Position numbers and translations under genes: made by a program. From positions 1 through 13,783 of the forward strand of contig CAMBSR010000032.1 in assembly GCA_945870475.1 (NCBI GenBank): a stretch of DNA of 13,783 nucleotides, given 5' to 3'. The stretch is from Phycisphaera mikurensis NBRC 102666 (lineage in GTDB: Bacteria > Planctomycetota > Phycisphaerae > Phycisphaerales > SM1A02). Positions 1 through 6,916 of this stretch are shown piece after piece. The notes under the pieces were generated by a model. That model was not told where the DNA came from. It searched no databases and saw nothing but the letters and a program-made list of their open reading frames with translations. How positions within the stretch are numbered: position 1 is the stretch's first letter; each line of letters begins with the position of its first letter.

Positions 1-1922
1 CCAAGCTCCGCGAGCTGCGCGAGCGCCTCCCGGACCAGCCGATGGAGCAGTACACCGACGCCAAGCGCATGGCCGAGGCCTGGCGCCTGCGCAAGGCGGG
101 CGAGCCGCTCCTCCACGGCGTGCCGGGGCTGCGCAAGCCGCTCGGATTCGTCGAGGACACGGCGGTGGACCCGGCGAAGCTCCCCGGATTCATCAAGGAA
201 TTCAAGGCGATCCTCGCCTCCCACGGCACGCAGGCCAGCTTCTACGCGCACGCAAGCGTCGGCTGCCTGCACATCCGGCCGATGCTTGCGCTCACCGATC
301 CCGCGGACCGGGAGCGCATGATCCGGATCGGCGAGGAAGTCACCGACCTCGTGGTGCGCCACGGTGGCGCGCTCAGCGGCGAGCACGGCTCGGGCCGGTC
401 GCGCACCGCGCTCCAGCTTCGCTACTTCGGCGAGCCCATCTGCCGCGCACTTGCCCAGGTGAAGGCCATCTGGGACCCCGCGGGCATCATGAACCCGGGC
501 ATCAAGGTGGACGTGGCGCGCACCGCCATGCCCATCGAGGACCTGCGCATCGCACCCAACGGCGTGCAGGTGCACCCCGAGGCCAAGGAGACCTTCTTCA
601 CGTACCAGAAGGAGGACGGGTTCGCCCACGCAGTCGAGATGTGCAACGGGGCGGGGCTCTGCCGTCGCCTCCAGGGCACGGTCACCATGTGCCCCTCGTA
701 CCAGGCCACGCTCGACGAGCGGCATTCGACGCGCGGACGCGGGAACCACCTGCGGCTTGCCATCACCGGCCAGCTCTCGCTCGACGGCGCCGCGGTCCAC
801 GGTCACGGCCGCGCCGGTGCGCACGGGCACGCCGACTGGAACCAGCCCGACGTCCAGGAGACGCTTTCCCTCTGCCTCAGCTGCAAGGCCTGCAAGAGCG
901 AGTGCCCGTCCAACGTGGACATCTCGAAGCTCAAGGCCGAATACACCGCACAGGGCTACGCCGCCGCCGGCCGCGTGCCGTTCAAGGCCACGGTCTTCGG
1001 TCGCGTCCGCGTGAGCAACCGGTTCCTCTCCCGCATCTGGCGGCTGGCGAACCTGGCCAACCGGCTCTCGTTCGTGCGCATCGTGCAGTCGTGGGTGCTC
1101 GGCGTTGATGTCCGGCGTTCCATGCCTGCGTACGGTCCGGCACTCGATCGCTGGTACGCCGCGCGCGGCAGCCGCGCCGCGCCGGGCGCGCCGGCCGTGG
1201 TCCTCTTCCCGGACTGCTTCGCCATGTACAACGAGCCGCGCATCGGGCAGGCGGCGATCGAATTGCTGGAATCCTTCGGCTACCGCGTGGTGCTTCCCAC
1301 CCTCGGCTGCTGCGGGCGGTCGCTCATCTCCACCGGCATGCTCGCCGAGGCCTCGCGCGAGTGCCGCGCCACCGCCGAGGGCCTGATGGCGGTGGTGGAG
1401 CGCGAGCGCGCCGTGGCCGTGGTCGGCTGCGAGCCGAGCTGCATGAGCGCCATCCGCGACGACTGGACCGAGCTCCGCATGGGAATCGACGTCGCGAAGC
1501 TCCGCACGCTGGCCGCGCAGAGCTTCATGGTGGAGGAATTCCTCGAGAAGCGCTGGGATTCGCATCCCGCGCGTCCGGTGAAGCCGGCGTTCGCGCCGGG
1601 CCCGCTCGCGCTCCACGCGCACTGCCACCAGAAGGCGCTCTGGGGCGCCGAGAGCAGCGCTGCCATCCTGCGTCGCTACTTCGGCGCCCAGCTCGAGGTG
1701 CTCCAGACCGGCTGCTGCGGCATGGCCGGCAGCTTCGGCTTCACCGAGGAGCGCTACGACCTCTCCATGAAGATCGCGGAGCAGGGCGTGCTGCCCGCCG
1801 TCCGTGCGCGGCCCAATGCCACGCTCTGCGCGCCTGGCACCAGCTGCCGGCACCAGATCCACGACGGCGCGGAGCGCGAGGCGCTGCACCCCGTGGAAGT
1901 GCTGGCGCGCGTCCTCCTCTGA
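1..1922 (+). CDS. FAD-linked / (Fe-S) oxidoreductase, YdiJ/GlcD-GlcF-like fusion, 5'-truncated by window edge
   Basis: The frame is open from base 3, so the N-terminal FAD-binding half lies outside the window; 639 codons are visible and the in-frame ATG at 42 is internal. Numbering from base 3, residues 1-165 match the C-terminal domain of FAD-linked oxidases, with the Glu-His-Gly-Ser-Gly-Arg motif at 127-132. A two-cluster ferredoxin-like region follows: C214, C220, C230-Pro, then CxxCxxCxxxCP at 291-301. Two cysteine-rich CCG domains come next (CC at 436-437 and 571-572, and HCHQK at 540-544). This order is known from single-chain flavoprotein/Fe-S dehydrogenases of 2-hydroxyacids (E. coli YdiJ; D-lactate or glycolate oxidases, where GlcD and GlcF are separate). 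The expected role is oxidation of a D-2-hydroxyacid with electrons passed through Fe-S clusters to a membrane acceptor. The substrate cannot be read from the sequence. Confidence 0.88.
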   Translation, partial: KLRELRERLPDQPMEQYTDAKRMAEAWRLRKAGEPLLHGVPGLRKPLGFVEDTAVDPAKLPGFIKEFKAILASHGTQASFYAHASVGCLHIRPMLALTDPADRERMIRIGEEVTDLVVRHGGALSGEHGSGRSRTALQLRYFGEPICRALAQVKAIWDPAGIMNPGIKVDVARTAMPIEDLRIAPNGVQVHPEAKETFFTYQKEDGFAHAVEMCNGAGLCRRLQGTVTMCPSYQATLDERHSTRGRGNHLRLAITGQLSLDGAAVHGHGRAGAHGHADWNQPDVQETLSLCLSCKACKSECPSNVDISKLKAEYTAQGYAAAGRVPFKATVFGRVRVSNRFLSRIWRLANLANRLSFVRIVQSWVLGVDVRRSMPAYGPALDRWYAARGSRAAPGAPAVVLFPDCFAMYNEPRIGQAAIELLESFGYRVVLPTLGCCGRSLISTGMLAEASRECRATAEGLMAVVERERAVAVVGCEPSCMSAIRDDWTELRMGIDVAKLRTLAAQSFMVEEFLEKRWDSHPARPVKPAFAPGPLALHAHCHQKALWGAESSAAILRRYFGAQLEVLQTGCCGMAGSFGFTEERYDLSMKIAEQGVLPAVRARPNATLCAPGTSCRHQIHDGAEREALHPVEVLARVLL

Positions 1923-1933
1923 GGAGAAGCGGC

Positions 1934-1939
1934 TAGAAT
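1934..1939 (+). promoter_or_regulatory. Candidate -10 box of the receiver gene (leaderless start)
   Basis: TAGAAT lies 7 bases before the ATG at 1947, which would put the transcription start at or next to the A of the start codon. The only purine-rich stretch upstream (GAGGAG at 1921-1926) is about 20 bases from the ATG, too far for a normal Shine-Dalgarno. No good -35 box is visible. Confidence 0.5.
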
Positions 1940-1946
1940 CCCTGCG

Positions 1947-2426
1947 ATGGACACCCGCCCCAGCAGCCCGATCGCGCTCCCCCTGGAAGACGCCGCTGGA
2001 GAGGTGGACATCCGCGGCACCCGCGTCCTGGTGGTCGACGACAACCCACAGAACACCGAGCTGGTCCAGGCCTACCTGGAGTCGCTCCCCGTGCAGATCG
2101 CCACCGCCGTGGACGGCCTCGACGCCATGGCCCAGGCCGAGCGGTTCAGGCCGGACCTGATCCTCCTGGACGTGATGATGCCCAAGATGTCGGGCTTCGA
2201 GGTCTGCCAGAAGATCAAGCAGAACCCGGACCTGCGGGACACGGTCATCATCATGGTGACCGCGCTCCACGAGGTGGGCGATTTCGAGCGCGCCGTCGAG
2301 TGCGGCTGCGACGATTTCCTCACCAAGCCGGTCAACAAGCTGGAACTGGTCACCCGCGTCCGCAGCCTGCTGCGGGTCCGCGTCCTCAAGCGCATGCTCG
2401 AGGACCTGAAGCGCGCCCGCGCCTGA
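1947..2426 (+). CDS. Stand-alone CheY-like response regulator receiver protein
   Basis: 159 residues, nearly all one receiver (REC) domain. The acidic pair is D31-D32, the phospho-acceptor is D75 in a Leu-Leu-Asp-Val-Met-Met-Pro context, the switch Thr is T105, and the conserved Lys is K127 in Lys-Pro. The Met-Met-Pro stretch and the Phe-Leu-Thr-Lys-Pro-Val segment resemble receivers of the PleD/RpfG type. There is no DNA-binding, GGDEF or HD output domain; after the domain only a basic helical tail remains (about 140-159). It therefore probably works by protein contact or as a phosphorelay intermediate, fed by a histidine kinase outside the window. The first about 23 residues are a Pro/Ala-rich lead-in with no known role. 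It starts 24 bases after the oxidoreductase stop but appears to have its own promoter. The family is certain; partner and process are unknown. Confidence 0.92.
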   Translation: MDTRPSSPIALPLEDAAGEVDIRGTRVLVVDDNPQNTELVQAYLESLPVQIATAVDGLDAMAQAERFRPDLILLDVMMPKMSGFEVCQKIKQNPDLRDTVIIMVTALHEVGDFERAVECGCDDFLTKPVNKLELVTRVRSLLRVRVLKRMLEDLKRARA

Positions 2427-2562
2427 CGTTCCGACGCCGGACTTTCAAGCCAACCCGGTCTGCCCGCCGATCCCATGGAAGCGGCGGAGCCGCACCGTGC
2501 CCGGCTGTCGGGCCAACCGCAACCCGCGCAGGATGCCCGAACGGTCGCCGAGAGGTGCCCCG

Positions 2563-2799
2563 ATGTCCGACGCCACGACCGCTTCCTCGTTCGCATTCGC
2601 CGAGCTGCCCATGACCAAGAGCCAGGTCGTGGAGCAGATCCGCACGTTCAACGTCTCCGCGCCGCGCGAGTGGCTCGAGTCCTTCGATTTCAGTGCGCTG
2701 CAGGGCTACCTGGCACGGCTGCGCACCATGGTCCGTCACCGCGGCAATGCCGACGGCTTCTTCGTGACGAACGTCACCGACGACTTCGCTGCTGCCTGA
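2563..2799 (+). CDS. Small conserved-looking protein of unknown function (78 aa)
   Basis: The ATG at 2563 is preceded by AGAGG with a 7-base spacer, a reasonable Shine-Dalgarno, and was chosen over the in-frame ATG at 2497, whose extension is Arg/Pro-rich and lacks a ribosome site. The 78-residue product has a Ser/Thr/Ala-rich start, then a core rich in predicted helix (about residues 15-58: Lys-Ser-Gln-Val-Val-Glu-Gln-Ile, then Trp-Leu-Glu-Ser-Phe, then Tyr-Leu-Ala-Arg-Leu) and an acidic end. It has no signal peptide, membrane segment or cysteine. The pattern of a short helix, Phe-Asn, then Phe/Leu-x-x-Tyr-Leu-x-x-Leu seems familiar from small planctomycete proteins, but I cannot name a family. 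It sits alone, convergent with kpsF, 136 bases after the receiver gene. The upstream gap has two small stem-loops (for example GCCCG/CGGGC at about 2499-2513) but no clear promoter. Confidence 0.68.
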   Translation: MSDATTASSFAFAELPMTKSQVVEQIRTFNVSAPREWLESFDFSALQGYLARLRTMVRHRGNADGFFVTNVTDDFAAA

Positions 2800-2831
2800 C
2801 GCCGGCCGCTGGACGCCATTCGGCGCAGGCA
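2793..2831. terminator. Possible bidirectional stem-loop between convergent genes
   Basis: TGCCTG-A-CGCC at 2793-2803 pairs with GGCGCAGGCA at 2822-2831, giving ten base pairs with one bulged A around an 18-base loop. It overlaps the stop of the 78-residue gene and ends 8 bases before the kpsF stop. There is no U-tract in either direction, so intrinsic termination is uncertain. Confidence 0.3.
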
Positions 2832-2838
2832 CGGCGCG

Positions 2839-3870
2839 TCAGCCGTCGAGGTCGATCACCTTCATCGAAACCAGGTCCTGGACGTCGATCAGCCCAAGCG
2901 GGCGGCCTTCGCCATCGACCACCGGGATCTCGTCGAGCCGCCGCTCGCGGACGAGCTGCACCGCATCGCGCACCAGGGCATCGGAGGCCAGGGCGCTCGG
3001 GCGCGCCGTCATCACTTCCGACACGCGCTTGGTGAGGAGCGCCGCACCCAGCTCGTTCACGCGCCGGCGCAGGTCGCCGTCGGTGAAGATGCCGGAGAGG
3101 CGCCCCGCGGCGTCCACGATCACCAGCGCGCCGGCGCGGCGGCCGGAGCCGGTGGTGCGCAGGGCGTCGGCCACGGTGCAGTCCTCGCGGACGGTGTTCA
3201 GGGTCTCGCCGACGCGGAATCGCAGCACCTCGGTCACGCTCTTCAGGCCGGCACCGAGCGATCCGCCCGGGTGGCGGCGGTGGAAGTCGTCGGCTGCGAA
3301 GTTCCGGCGTCGGCTCACGGCCAGTGCCAGCGCATCGCCCATCGCCAGCATGGCGGTGGTGCTCGCGGTGGGCGCCAGGTTGAGCGGGCAGGCCTCCACC
3401 ACGTCGCCGATGGCCAGGTGCACGTCGGAAAGGCGCGCCAGGTGGCTCTGGTGGTTGCAGCTGATGCCGAGGCGCTTGATGCCGTCGGTGCGCAGGATGG
3501 CGGCCAGGTTGACCACCTCCTCGGTGCCGCCCGAGTAGCTCATGAGGATCGCCACATCGCCGGTGCGCACGCGTCCGAGGTCGCCGTGCACGGCCTCGCT
3601 CGGATGCATGAAGTGGGCGGGAAGCCCCAGGCTCGACATGGTGGCCGCGATCTTCGCGCCGATCAGGCCGCTCTTGCCCATGCCGGAGATGATCACGTGC
3701 CCGGTGCAGCCGTCGAGGAGCCCGACGGCCTGGTCCCAGTGTTCGGCATCCTCGCCCGCGGCGCGGGTGGCCGTGCGGCGGATCGCCTCGGCCTCCGCGA
3801 GCATCGCCTCGGAAATGAAGGCGGTTTCGCTGGCGTTCCTGTCGGTATTGGCCTTCGGGGAGCCGGTCAT
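2839..3870 (-). CDS. kpsF: D-arabinose 5-phosphate isomerase, KpsF/KdsD/GutQ family
   Basis: 343 residues, close to the usual length of about 320-330. An N-terminal SIS sugar-isomerase domain (about 40-185) has the phosphosugar loop Ser-Gly-Met-Gly-Lys-Ser-Gly at 62-68, His-Pro-Ser-Glu-Ala at 89-93 followed by Gly-Asp-Leu-Gly, and Ser-Tyr-Ser-Gly-Gly-Thr-Glu-Glu at 111-118. The family His-Pro-Gly-Gly-Ser-Leu-Gly motif is at 200-206, its His being a known catalytic position. Two CBS domains follow (about 212-275 and 283-343). The enzyme interconverts ribulose 5-phosphate and arabinose 5-phosphate, the first committed step toward KDO, so the cell probably makes a KDO-containing glycan or LPS-like envelope. 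No other KDO gene is in the window. The ATG has no Shine-Dalgarno but has TAAACT exactly 6 bases upstream, suggesting a leaderless mRNA. It diverges from scpA. Confidence 0.95.
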   Translation of the reverse strand: MTGSPKANTDRNASETAFISEAMLAEAEAIRRTATRAAGEDAEHWDQAVGLLDGCTGHVIISGMGKSGLIGAKIAATMSSLGLPAHFMHPSEAVHGDLGRVRTGDVAILMSYSGGTEEVVNLAAILRTDGIKRLGISCNHQSHLARLSDVHLAIGDVVEACPLNLAPTASTTAMLAMGDALALAVSRRRNFAADDFHRRHPGGSLGAGLKSVTEVLRFRVGETLNTVREDCTVADALRTTGSGRRAGALVIVDAAGRLSGIFTDGDLRRRVNELGAALLTKRVSEVMTARPSALASDALVRDAVQLVRERRLDEIPVVDGEGRPLGLIDVQDLVSMKVIDLDG

Positions 3871-3876
3871 GCGGTG

Positions 3877-3882
3877 AGTTTA
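3877..3882 (-). promoter_or_regulatory. Candidate -10 box of kpsF (leaderless start)
   Basis: On the minus strand TAAACT is followed by six bases (CACCGC) and then the kpsF ATG, so transcription would begin on the A of the start codon. TAAACT matches TATAAT at 4 of 6 positions. No -35 match is visible at the usual distance. Confidence 0.55.
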
Positions 3883-3895
3883 CCGGGACCCGCGG

Positions 3896-3901
3896 TACGC
3901 T
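3896..3901 (+). promoter_or_regulatory. Candidate -10 box of scpA (leaderless start)
   Basis: TACGCT is followed by six bases (CCCGGT) and then the GTG start of scpA. The same geometry as at kpsF and recQ, and the lack of a Shine-Dalgarno, support a leaderless transcript. The box is 13 bases from the oppositely oriented kpsF box, so the two promoters overlap physically. Confidence 0.5.
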
Positions 3902-3907
3902 CCCGGT

Positions 3908-4669
3908 GTGGCACTCCAGGACGATTACCAAGTACGGCTGAACAGTTTCCAGGGGCCGATGGACCTCCTCCTCTTCCTGATCCGTCGGGCGGAGGTGGAC
4001 ATTGCGGACATCCCCATCAAGGAGATCACCGAGCAGTACTTCGCCTTCCTGAAGCAGCTGCACACCATCGACATCGACGTCGCCGGCGAGTTCCTGGTGA
4101 TGGCCGCCACGCTGGTGGAGATCAAGAGCCGCACGCTGGCCCCCGCGCAGAAGCGTGCCGCCGGCGAGGAAGGCGAGGGCAGCGCGCTCGACGACAGCGA
4201 TCCGCGCTTCGAGCTCGTCAAGCAGCTCCTGGCCTACCAGAAGTACCGCACCGCGGCCGACGAGCTGGCACGCCTGCGCCAGGAGTTCGCGCAGCGCTGG
4301 TCCGTGGGCGGCCGCGGCGCCACGCTCCCCGAGGAGCCCGAGCGCGAGTACGACATGGACGACGTCCACATGCTCGACCTCATCGAGGCCTACGAGCGCA
4401 TCGTCCAGGGCATCGACCTCTCGCGCGTGGGCGACCACCGCGTGGAGTACGACGACACCCCCATCTCGCTGCACCAGACCGACCTCGTCGACCGCCTCGA
4501 CAACGCCCCCGAGAAGCGCATGAGCCTCCAGGACGTCTTCAAGGGCCGCACCCGCGGCGAAGCCATCGGCCTCTTCCTCGCCATGCTCGAGCTCGCCCGC
4601 GAGCAGAAGATCGGCATCAAGCAGGACAAGATCAACGGCACGATCGACATCGAGCTGAATTTGTCCTAA
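3908..4669 (+). CDS. scpA: Segregation and condensation protein A (kleisin of SMC-ScpAB)
   Basis: 253 residues, the normal length for ScpA. The N-terminal kleisin helix region has the hallmark Phe-x-Gly-Pro-x-Asp-Leu-Leu at 14-21 and Ala-Ala-Thr-Leu-Val-Glu-Ile-Lys-Ser-Arg at 66-75. An acidic linker follows (about 85-100), then a central helical part, and a C-terminal winged helix (about 205-253: Gly-Glu-Ala-Ile-Gly-Leu-Phe-Leu-Ala-Met-Leu-Glu-Leu, then Gln-Asp-Lys). ScpA bridges the two SMC heads and binds ScpB in chromosome condensation and segregation. The GTG at 3908 was chosen because the family motif begins just after it and the TAnnnT box lies 6 bases before it. ScpB, often the next gene in other bacteria, does not follow; recQ converges instead. 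Confidence 0.95.
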   Translation: MALQDDYQVRLNSFQGPMDLLLFLIRRAEVDIADIPIKEITEQYFAFLKQLHTIDIDVAGEFLVMAATLVEIKSRTLAPAQKRAAGEEGEGSALDDSDPRFELVKQLLAYQKYRTAADELARLRQEFAQRWSVGGRGATLPEEPEREYDMDDVHMLDLIEAYERIVQGIDLSRVGDHRVEYDDTPISLHQTDLVDRLDNAPEKRMSLQDVFKGRTRGEAIGLFLAMLELAREQKIGIKQDKINGTIDIELNLS

Positions 4670-4708
4670 AGCTCGACGTCGCCTCGATCCGACCGGCCCC
4701 CCAGCGCG

Positions 4709-4739
4709 CCTGGCCCCGCAGCCGAAAGAGGCACTCGCA
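4709..4739 (-). repeat. Degenerate inverted copy of the 46-bp-period repeat
   Basis: The segment ends in AGAGGCACTCGC (4727-4738), the exact reverse complement of GCGAGTGCCTCT in the direct units at 4784-4795. Its left part (CTGGC near 4710) also matches the reverse complement of the unit end GCCAG. The copy faces the direct units across two hairpins. Confidence 0.55.
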
Positions 4740-4769
4740 CCAAGCGAGTTGTTTTTGCGCAGCAAAAAC
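4733..4769 (+). terminator. scpA downstream terminator-like double hairpin
   Basis: ACTCGC-ACCAA-GCGAGT (4733-4749) is a 6-bp stem immediately followed by TTGTTTTT, the form of an intrinsic terminator for scpA. It runs directly into a second perfect hairpin, GTTTTTGC-GCA-GCAAAAAC (4751-4769). The AT-rich tract is unusual for this GC-rich region. The first stem shares bases with the inverted repeat copy, so alternative pairing is possible. Confidence 0.5.
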
Positions 4770-4778
4770 CTGTCTGAG

Positions 4779-4908
4779 CGACTGCGAGTGCCTCTGCAGG
4801 CGAAGGGCGCCAGTACGCGCTCCCCGACTGCGAGTGCCTCTGCAGGCGAAGGGCGCCAGTACACGCGCTCGGACCGCGCGTGCCTCTGAACCCGCAAAGC
4901 GCCAGTAC
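4779..4908 (+). repeat. Three tandem units, 46-bp period, between scpA and recQ
   Basis: Units begin at 4779, 4825 and 4871. The 38-base cores of the first two (4779-4816 and 4825-4862) are identical. They contain GCGAGTGCCTCTGCAGGCG and end in GGCGCCAGTAC. The third (4871-4908) is diverged but keeps GTGCCTCTG and GCGCCAGTAC at the same spacing. Spacers are only 8 bases and partly alike (GCGCTC). The array ends 6 bases before the recQ stop codon. A dispersed intergenic repeat family is one explanation, local duplication another. Confidence 0.8.
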
Positions 4909-4914
4909 CGCTGA

Positions 4915-6882
4915 TCACCCGCCAATCGCAGCCAAGAACGTCTCGCCCAAGTCCGCGAGCTTCTTCTCGCCCACGCCCTTGACGGTGGCAAACTCCTCGA
5001 GCGTGCGCGGCTTCCGCGCCGCCAGCTCCAGGAGCGTCGCATCGCTGAAGATCACGTACGGCGGCACGCCGCGCGCCGTGGCCAGCTCGCGCCGCAGCGA
5101 ACGCAGGCGGTCGAAGAGGTCGGTGTCCACCTCGTGCGCGCCGTGCACCGCCTTGGCGGTGGCGTGCTTGCGCCCGCGACCGCGGGGCGGGGCGCGCAGG
5201 GGCACCTCCAGCTCGCCGCGGAGCGCGCGGCTGCCCTCGGCGGTCAGCACCAGCACCGGGTGTTCGCCTTCGGTTCGTGCCAGGAGCCCGTGCTCCACCA
5301 GCTGGAAGACGTAGTTGATGAGCGTGCTGCGGTCCTCGCCCTTGAGCGCGCCGTAGGTGGGGAGCGAGGCGTGCCCGCGTCGTGCCACGTCCTCGGTCTC
5401 CGCGCCGCGCACCACGTCGGCCACGTAGGCCGCACCGAAGCGCTGGCCCGTGCGCACCACCGCGCTCAGGAGCTTGCGCGCCACCGTGGTGGAATCGGGC
5501 GCCATGCGCACTTCGCCCAGGCACACGTCGCAGGCGCCACAGTTGCCGCCGTCCGGTGATCGATCATCCCGCGCCGCGGCCGCGTATTGCTGCCCGAAGT
5601 GCTCCACGATCCATCGGTGCCGGCAGACCGGGCTCGCCGCCATCCGCTGCATGGCCTCCAATTGCGTGCGGCCCTGTTCCACCGAGGCGTCGAGCGCCTC
5701 GTAGGCCTCCTCGTCCGCGCCGGATTCATCGAGCCGGGCGCGCGCCTCGTCGGCGCTGCCGTCGGTGATCGAGTTCCACTTCACCACGTCGGCGTAGGAG
5801 TGGAGGAGGACGCACTCGCTCTCCAGCCCGTCGCGGCCCGCGCGGCCGGTCTCCTGCTGGTAGTGCTCGATGCTCTTGGGCATGGTCATGTGCACCACGG
5901 CGCGCACGTTGCTGCGGTCGATGCCCATGCCGAAGGCCACGGTGGCGGCCACCACGTCGAGCTTCTCCTCGGCGAAGGCGTCCTGCACCTTGGCGCGCGC
6001 CTCCGGGGCCATGCCCGCGTGGTAGGCGCCGGCCACGAAGCCTTCCTTGCGCAGGAACTCCGCCACGCCCTCGGTGTCCTTGCGGCTCAGGCAGTACACG
6101 ATCACCGCGTCCCCGCGGTGGCGCCCGAGCACTTCCAGGAGCTGCCGGCGGCCATCGACGCGCGGCTCGATCCGGTAGATCAGGTTGGGACGGTCGAAGC
6201 TTCCCACCAGCCAGAGCGGGTCGCGCAGTTCCAGCTGGTCAACGATGTCCTGCTGCACCCGCGGCGTGGCCGTGGCGGTGCAGGCGTGCAGGCTCGCCTG
6301 CGGGAAGGTGGCGCGCAGGCGCGCCATCTGCCGGTATTCGGGGCGGAAATCGTGGCCCCACTGGCTGATGCAGTGCGCCTCGTCGATGGCAATGGCGCGC
6401 ACGCCCACGGTGCCGAGCCACGCGTCGAAGCCCGGCGCCAGGAGCCGCTCCGGCGAGACGAAGAGGAGCCGCACATCGCCCGCCCGCACGGCGCGGCGCA
6501 CGTCATCGCGCTCCTCGCCTGTCATGCCGGAGTGGAGCGCCGCGGCCGGATAGCCGTTGGTGCGCAGGCCATCCACCTGGTCCTTCATGAGGGCGATCAG
6601 GGGGCTGACGCATACGTCGATGCGCGTGTCTCCGGCGCGTGCGGCGGCAAGCGGCGGCACCTGGTAGCAGAGGCTCTTGCCGCCACCCGTCGGGAGCACC
6701 ACCAGGCTGTCGCGGCCGGCAATGCCCGCCGAGATGGCCTCGGCCTGCAGCGGGCGCAGTGCGTCGAAGCCCCAGATCCGCCGGACATCGTCAAGCACCG
6801 CCGGGTGAAGCGCGGGCGCCGGGCGCCCAACGTCATCGAACCCGTGCGCTTCCTGCGCGGGAATGGGCGGTTCCGTCCGCAT
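4915..6882 (-). CDS. recQ: ATP-dependent DNA helicase RecQ
   Basis: 655 residues; E. coli RecQ has about 610, and the excess is a short N-terminal extension and a basic linker near 563-580. Superfamily 2 motifs are intact: Walker A Thr-Gly-Gly-Gly-Lys-Ser at 65-70, DEAH at 167-170 followed by the RecQ aromatic loop (Cys-Ile-Ser-Gln-Trp-Gly-His-Asp-Phe-Arg), Thr-Ala-Thr-Ala-Thr at 202-206, and Gln-Glu-Thr-Gly-Arg-Ala-Gly-Arg-Asp-Gly at 343-352. The RQC zinc site is C420, C448, C451 and C454, followed by a winged helix. A complete HRDC domain occupies about 585-655. RecQ unwinds DNA 3'-5' in recombination and stalled-fork repair. The ATG at 6882 has no Shine-Dalgarno but has TACACT exactly 6 bases upstream. 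It converges with scpA. Confidence 0.97.
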   Translation of the reverse strand: MRTEPPIPAQEAHGFDDVGRPAPALHPAVLDDVRRIWGFDALRPLQAEAISAGIAGRDSLVVLPTGGGKSLCYQVPPLAAARAGDTRIDVCVSPLIALMKDQVDGLRTNGYPAAALHSGMTGEERDDVRRAVRAGDVRLLFVSPERLLAPGFDAWLGTVGVRAIAIDEAHCISQWGHDFRPEYRQMARLRATFPQASLHACTATATPRVQQDIVDQLELRDPLWLVGSFDRPNLIYRIEPRVDGRRQLLEVLGRHRGDAVIVYCLSRKDTEGVAEFLRKEGFVAGAYHAGMAPEARAKVQDAFAEEKLDVVAATVAFGMGIDRSNVRAVVHMTMPKSIEHYQQETGRAGRDGLESECVLLHSYADVVKWNSITDGSADEARARLDESGADEEAYEALDASVEQGRTQLEAMQRMAASPVCRHRWIVEHFGQQYAAAARDDRSPDGGNCGACDVCLGEVRMAPDSTTVARKLLSAVVRTGQRFGAAYVADVVRGAETEDVARRGHASLPTYGALKGEDRSTLINYVFQLVEHGLLARTEGEHPVLVLTAEGSRALRGELEVPLRAPPRGRGRKHATAKAVHGAHEVDTDLFDRLRSLRRELATARGVPPYVIFSDATLLELAARKPRTLEEFATVKGVGEKKLADLGETFLAAIGG

Positions 6883-6888
6883 CGGGGC

Positions 6889-6894
6889 AGTGTA
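6889..6894 (-). promoter_or_regulatory. Candidate -10 box of recQ (leaderless start)
   Basis: On the minus strand TACACT is followed by six bases (GCCCCG) and then the recQ ATG. TACACT matches TATAAT at 4 of 6 positions. A -35-like TTCAAG lies 19 bases further upstream, longer than the usual spacing. Confidence 0.5.
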
Positions 6895-6916
6895 GGGGTG
6901 CGCTGAATCAACCCTT

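Noticed and set aside
4779..4908. CRISPR array
   Set aside because: The repeats are 38 bases with only 8-base, mutually similar spacers and no cas genes; this does not fit a CRISPR array.
2774..5524. Very long open frame on the minus strand (about 900 codons)
   Set aside because: It runs over kpsF, scpA and recQ in other frames, is Arg/Ala/Gly/His-rich with no domain, and exists only because GC-rich coding DNA has few stops.
5587..6906. Plus-strand open frame opposite recQ
   Set aside because: Antisense to intact RecQ motifs; His/Ala/Val-rich with no recognisable domain.
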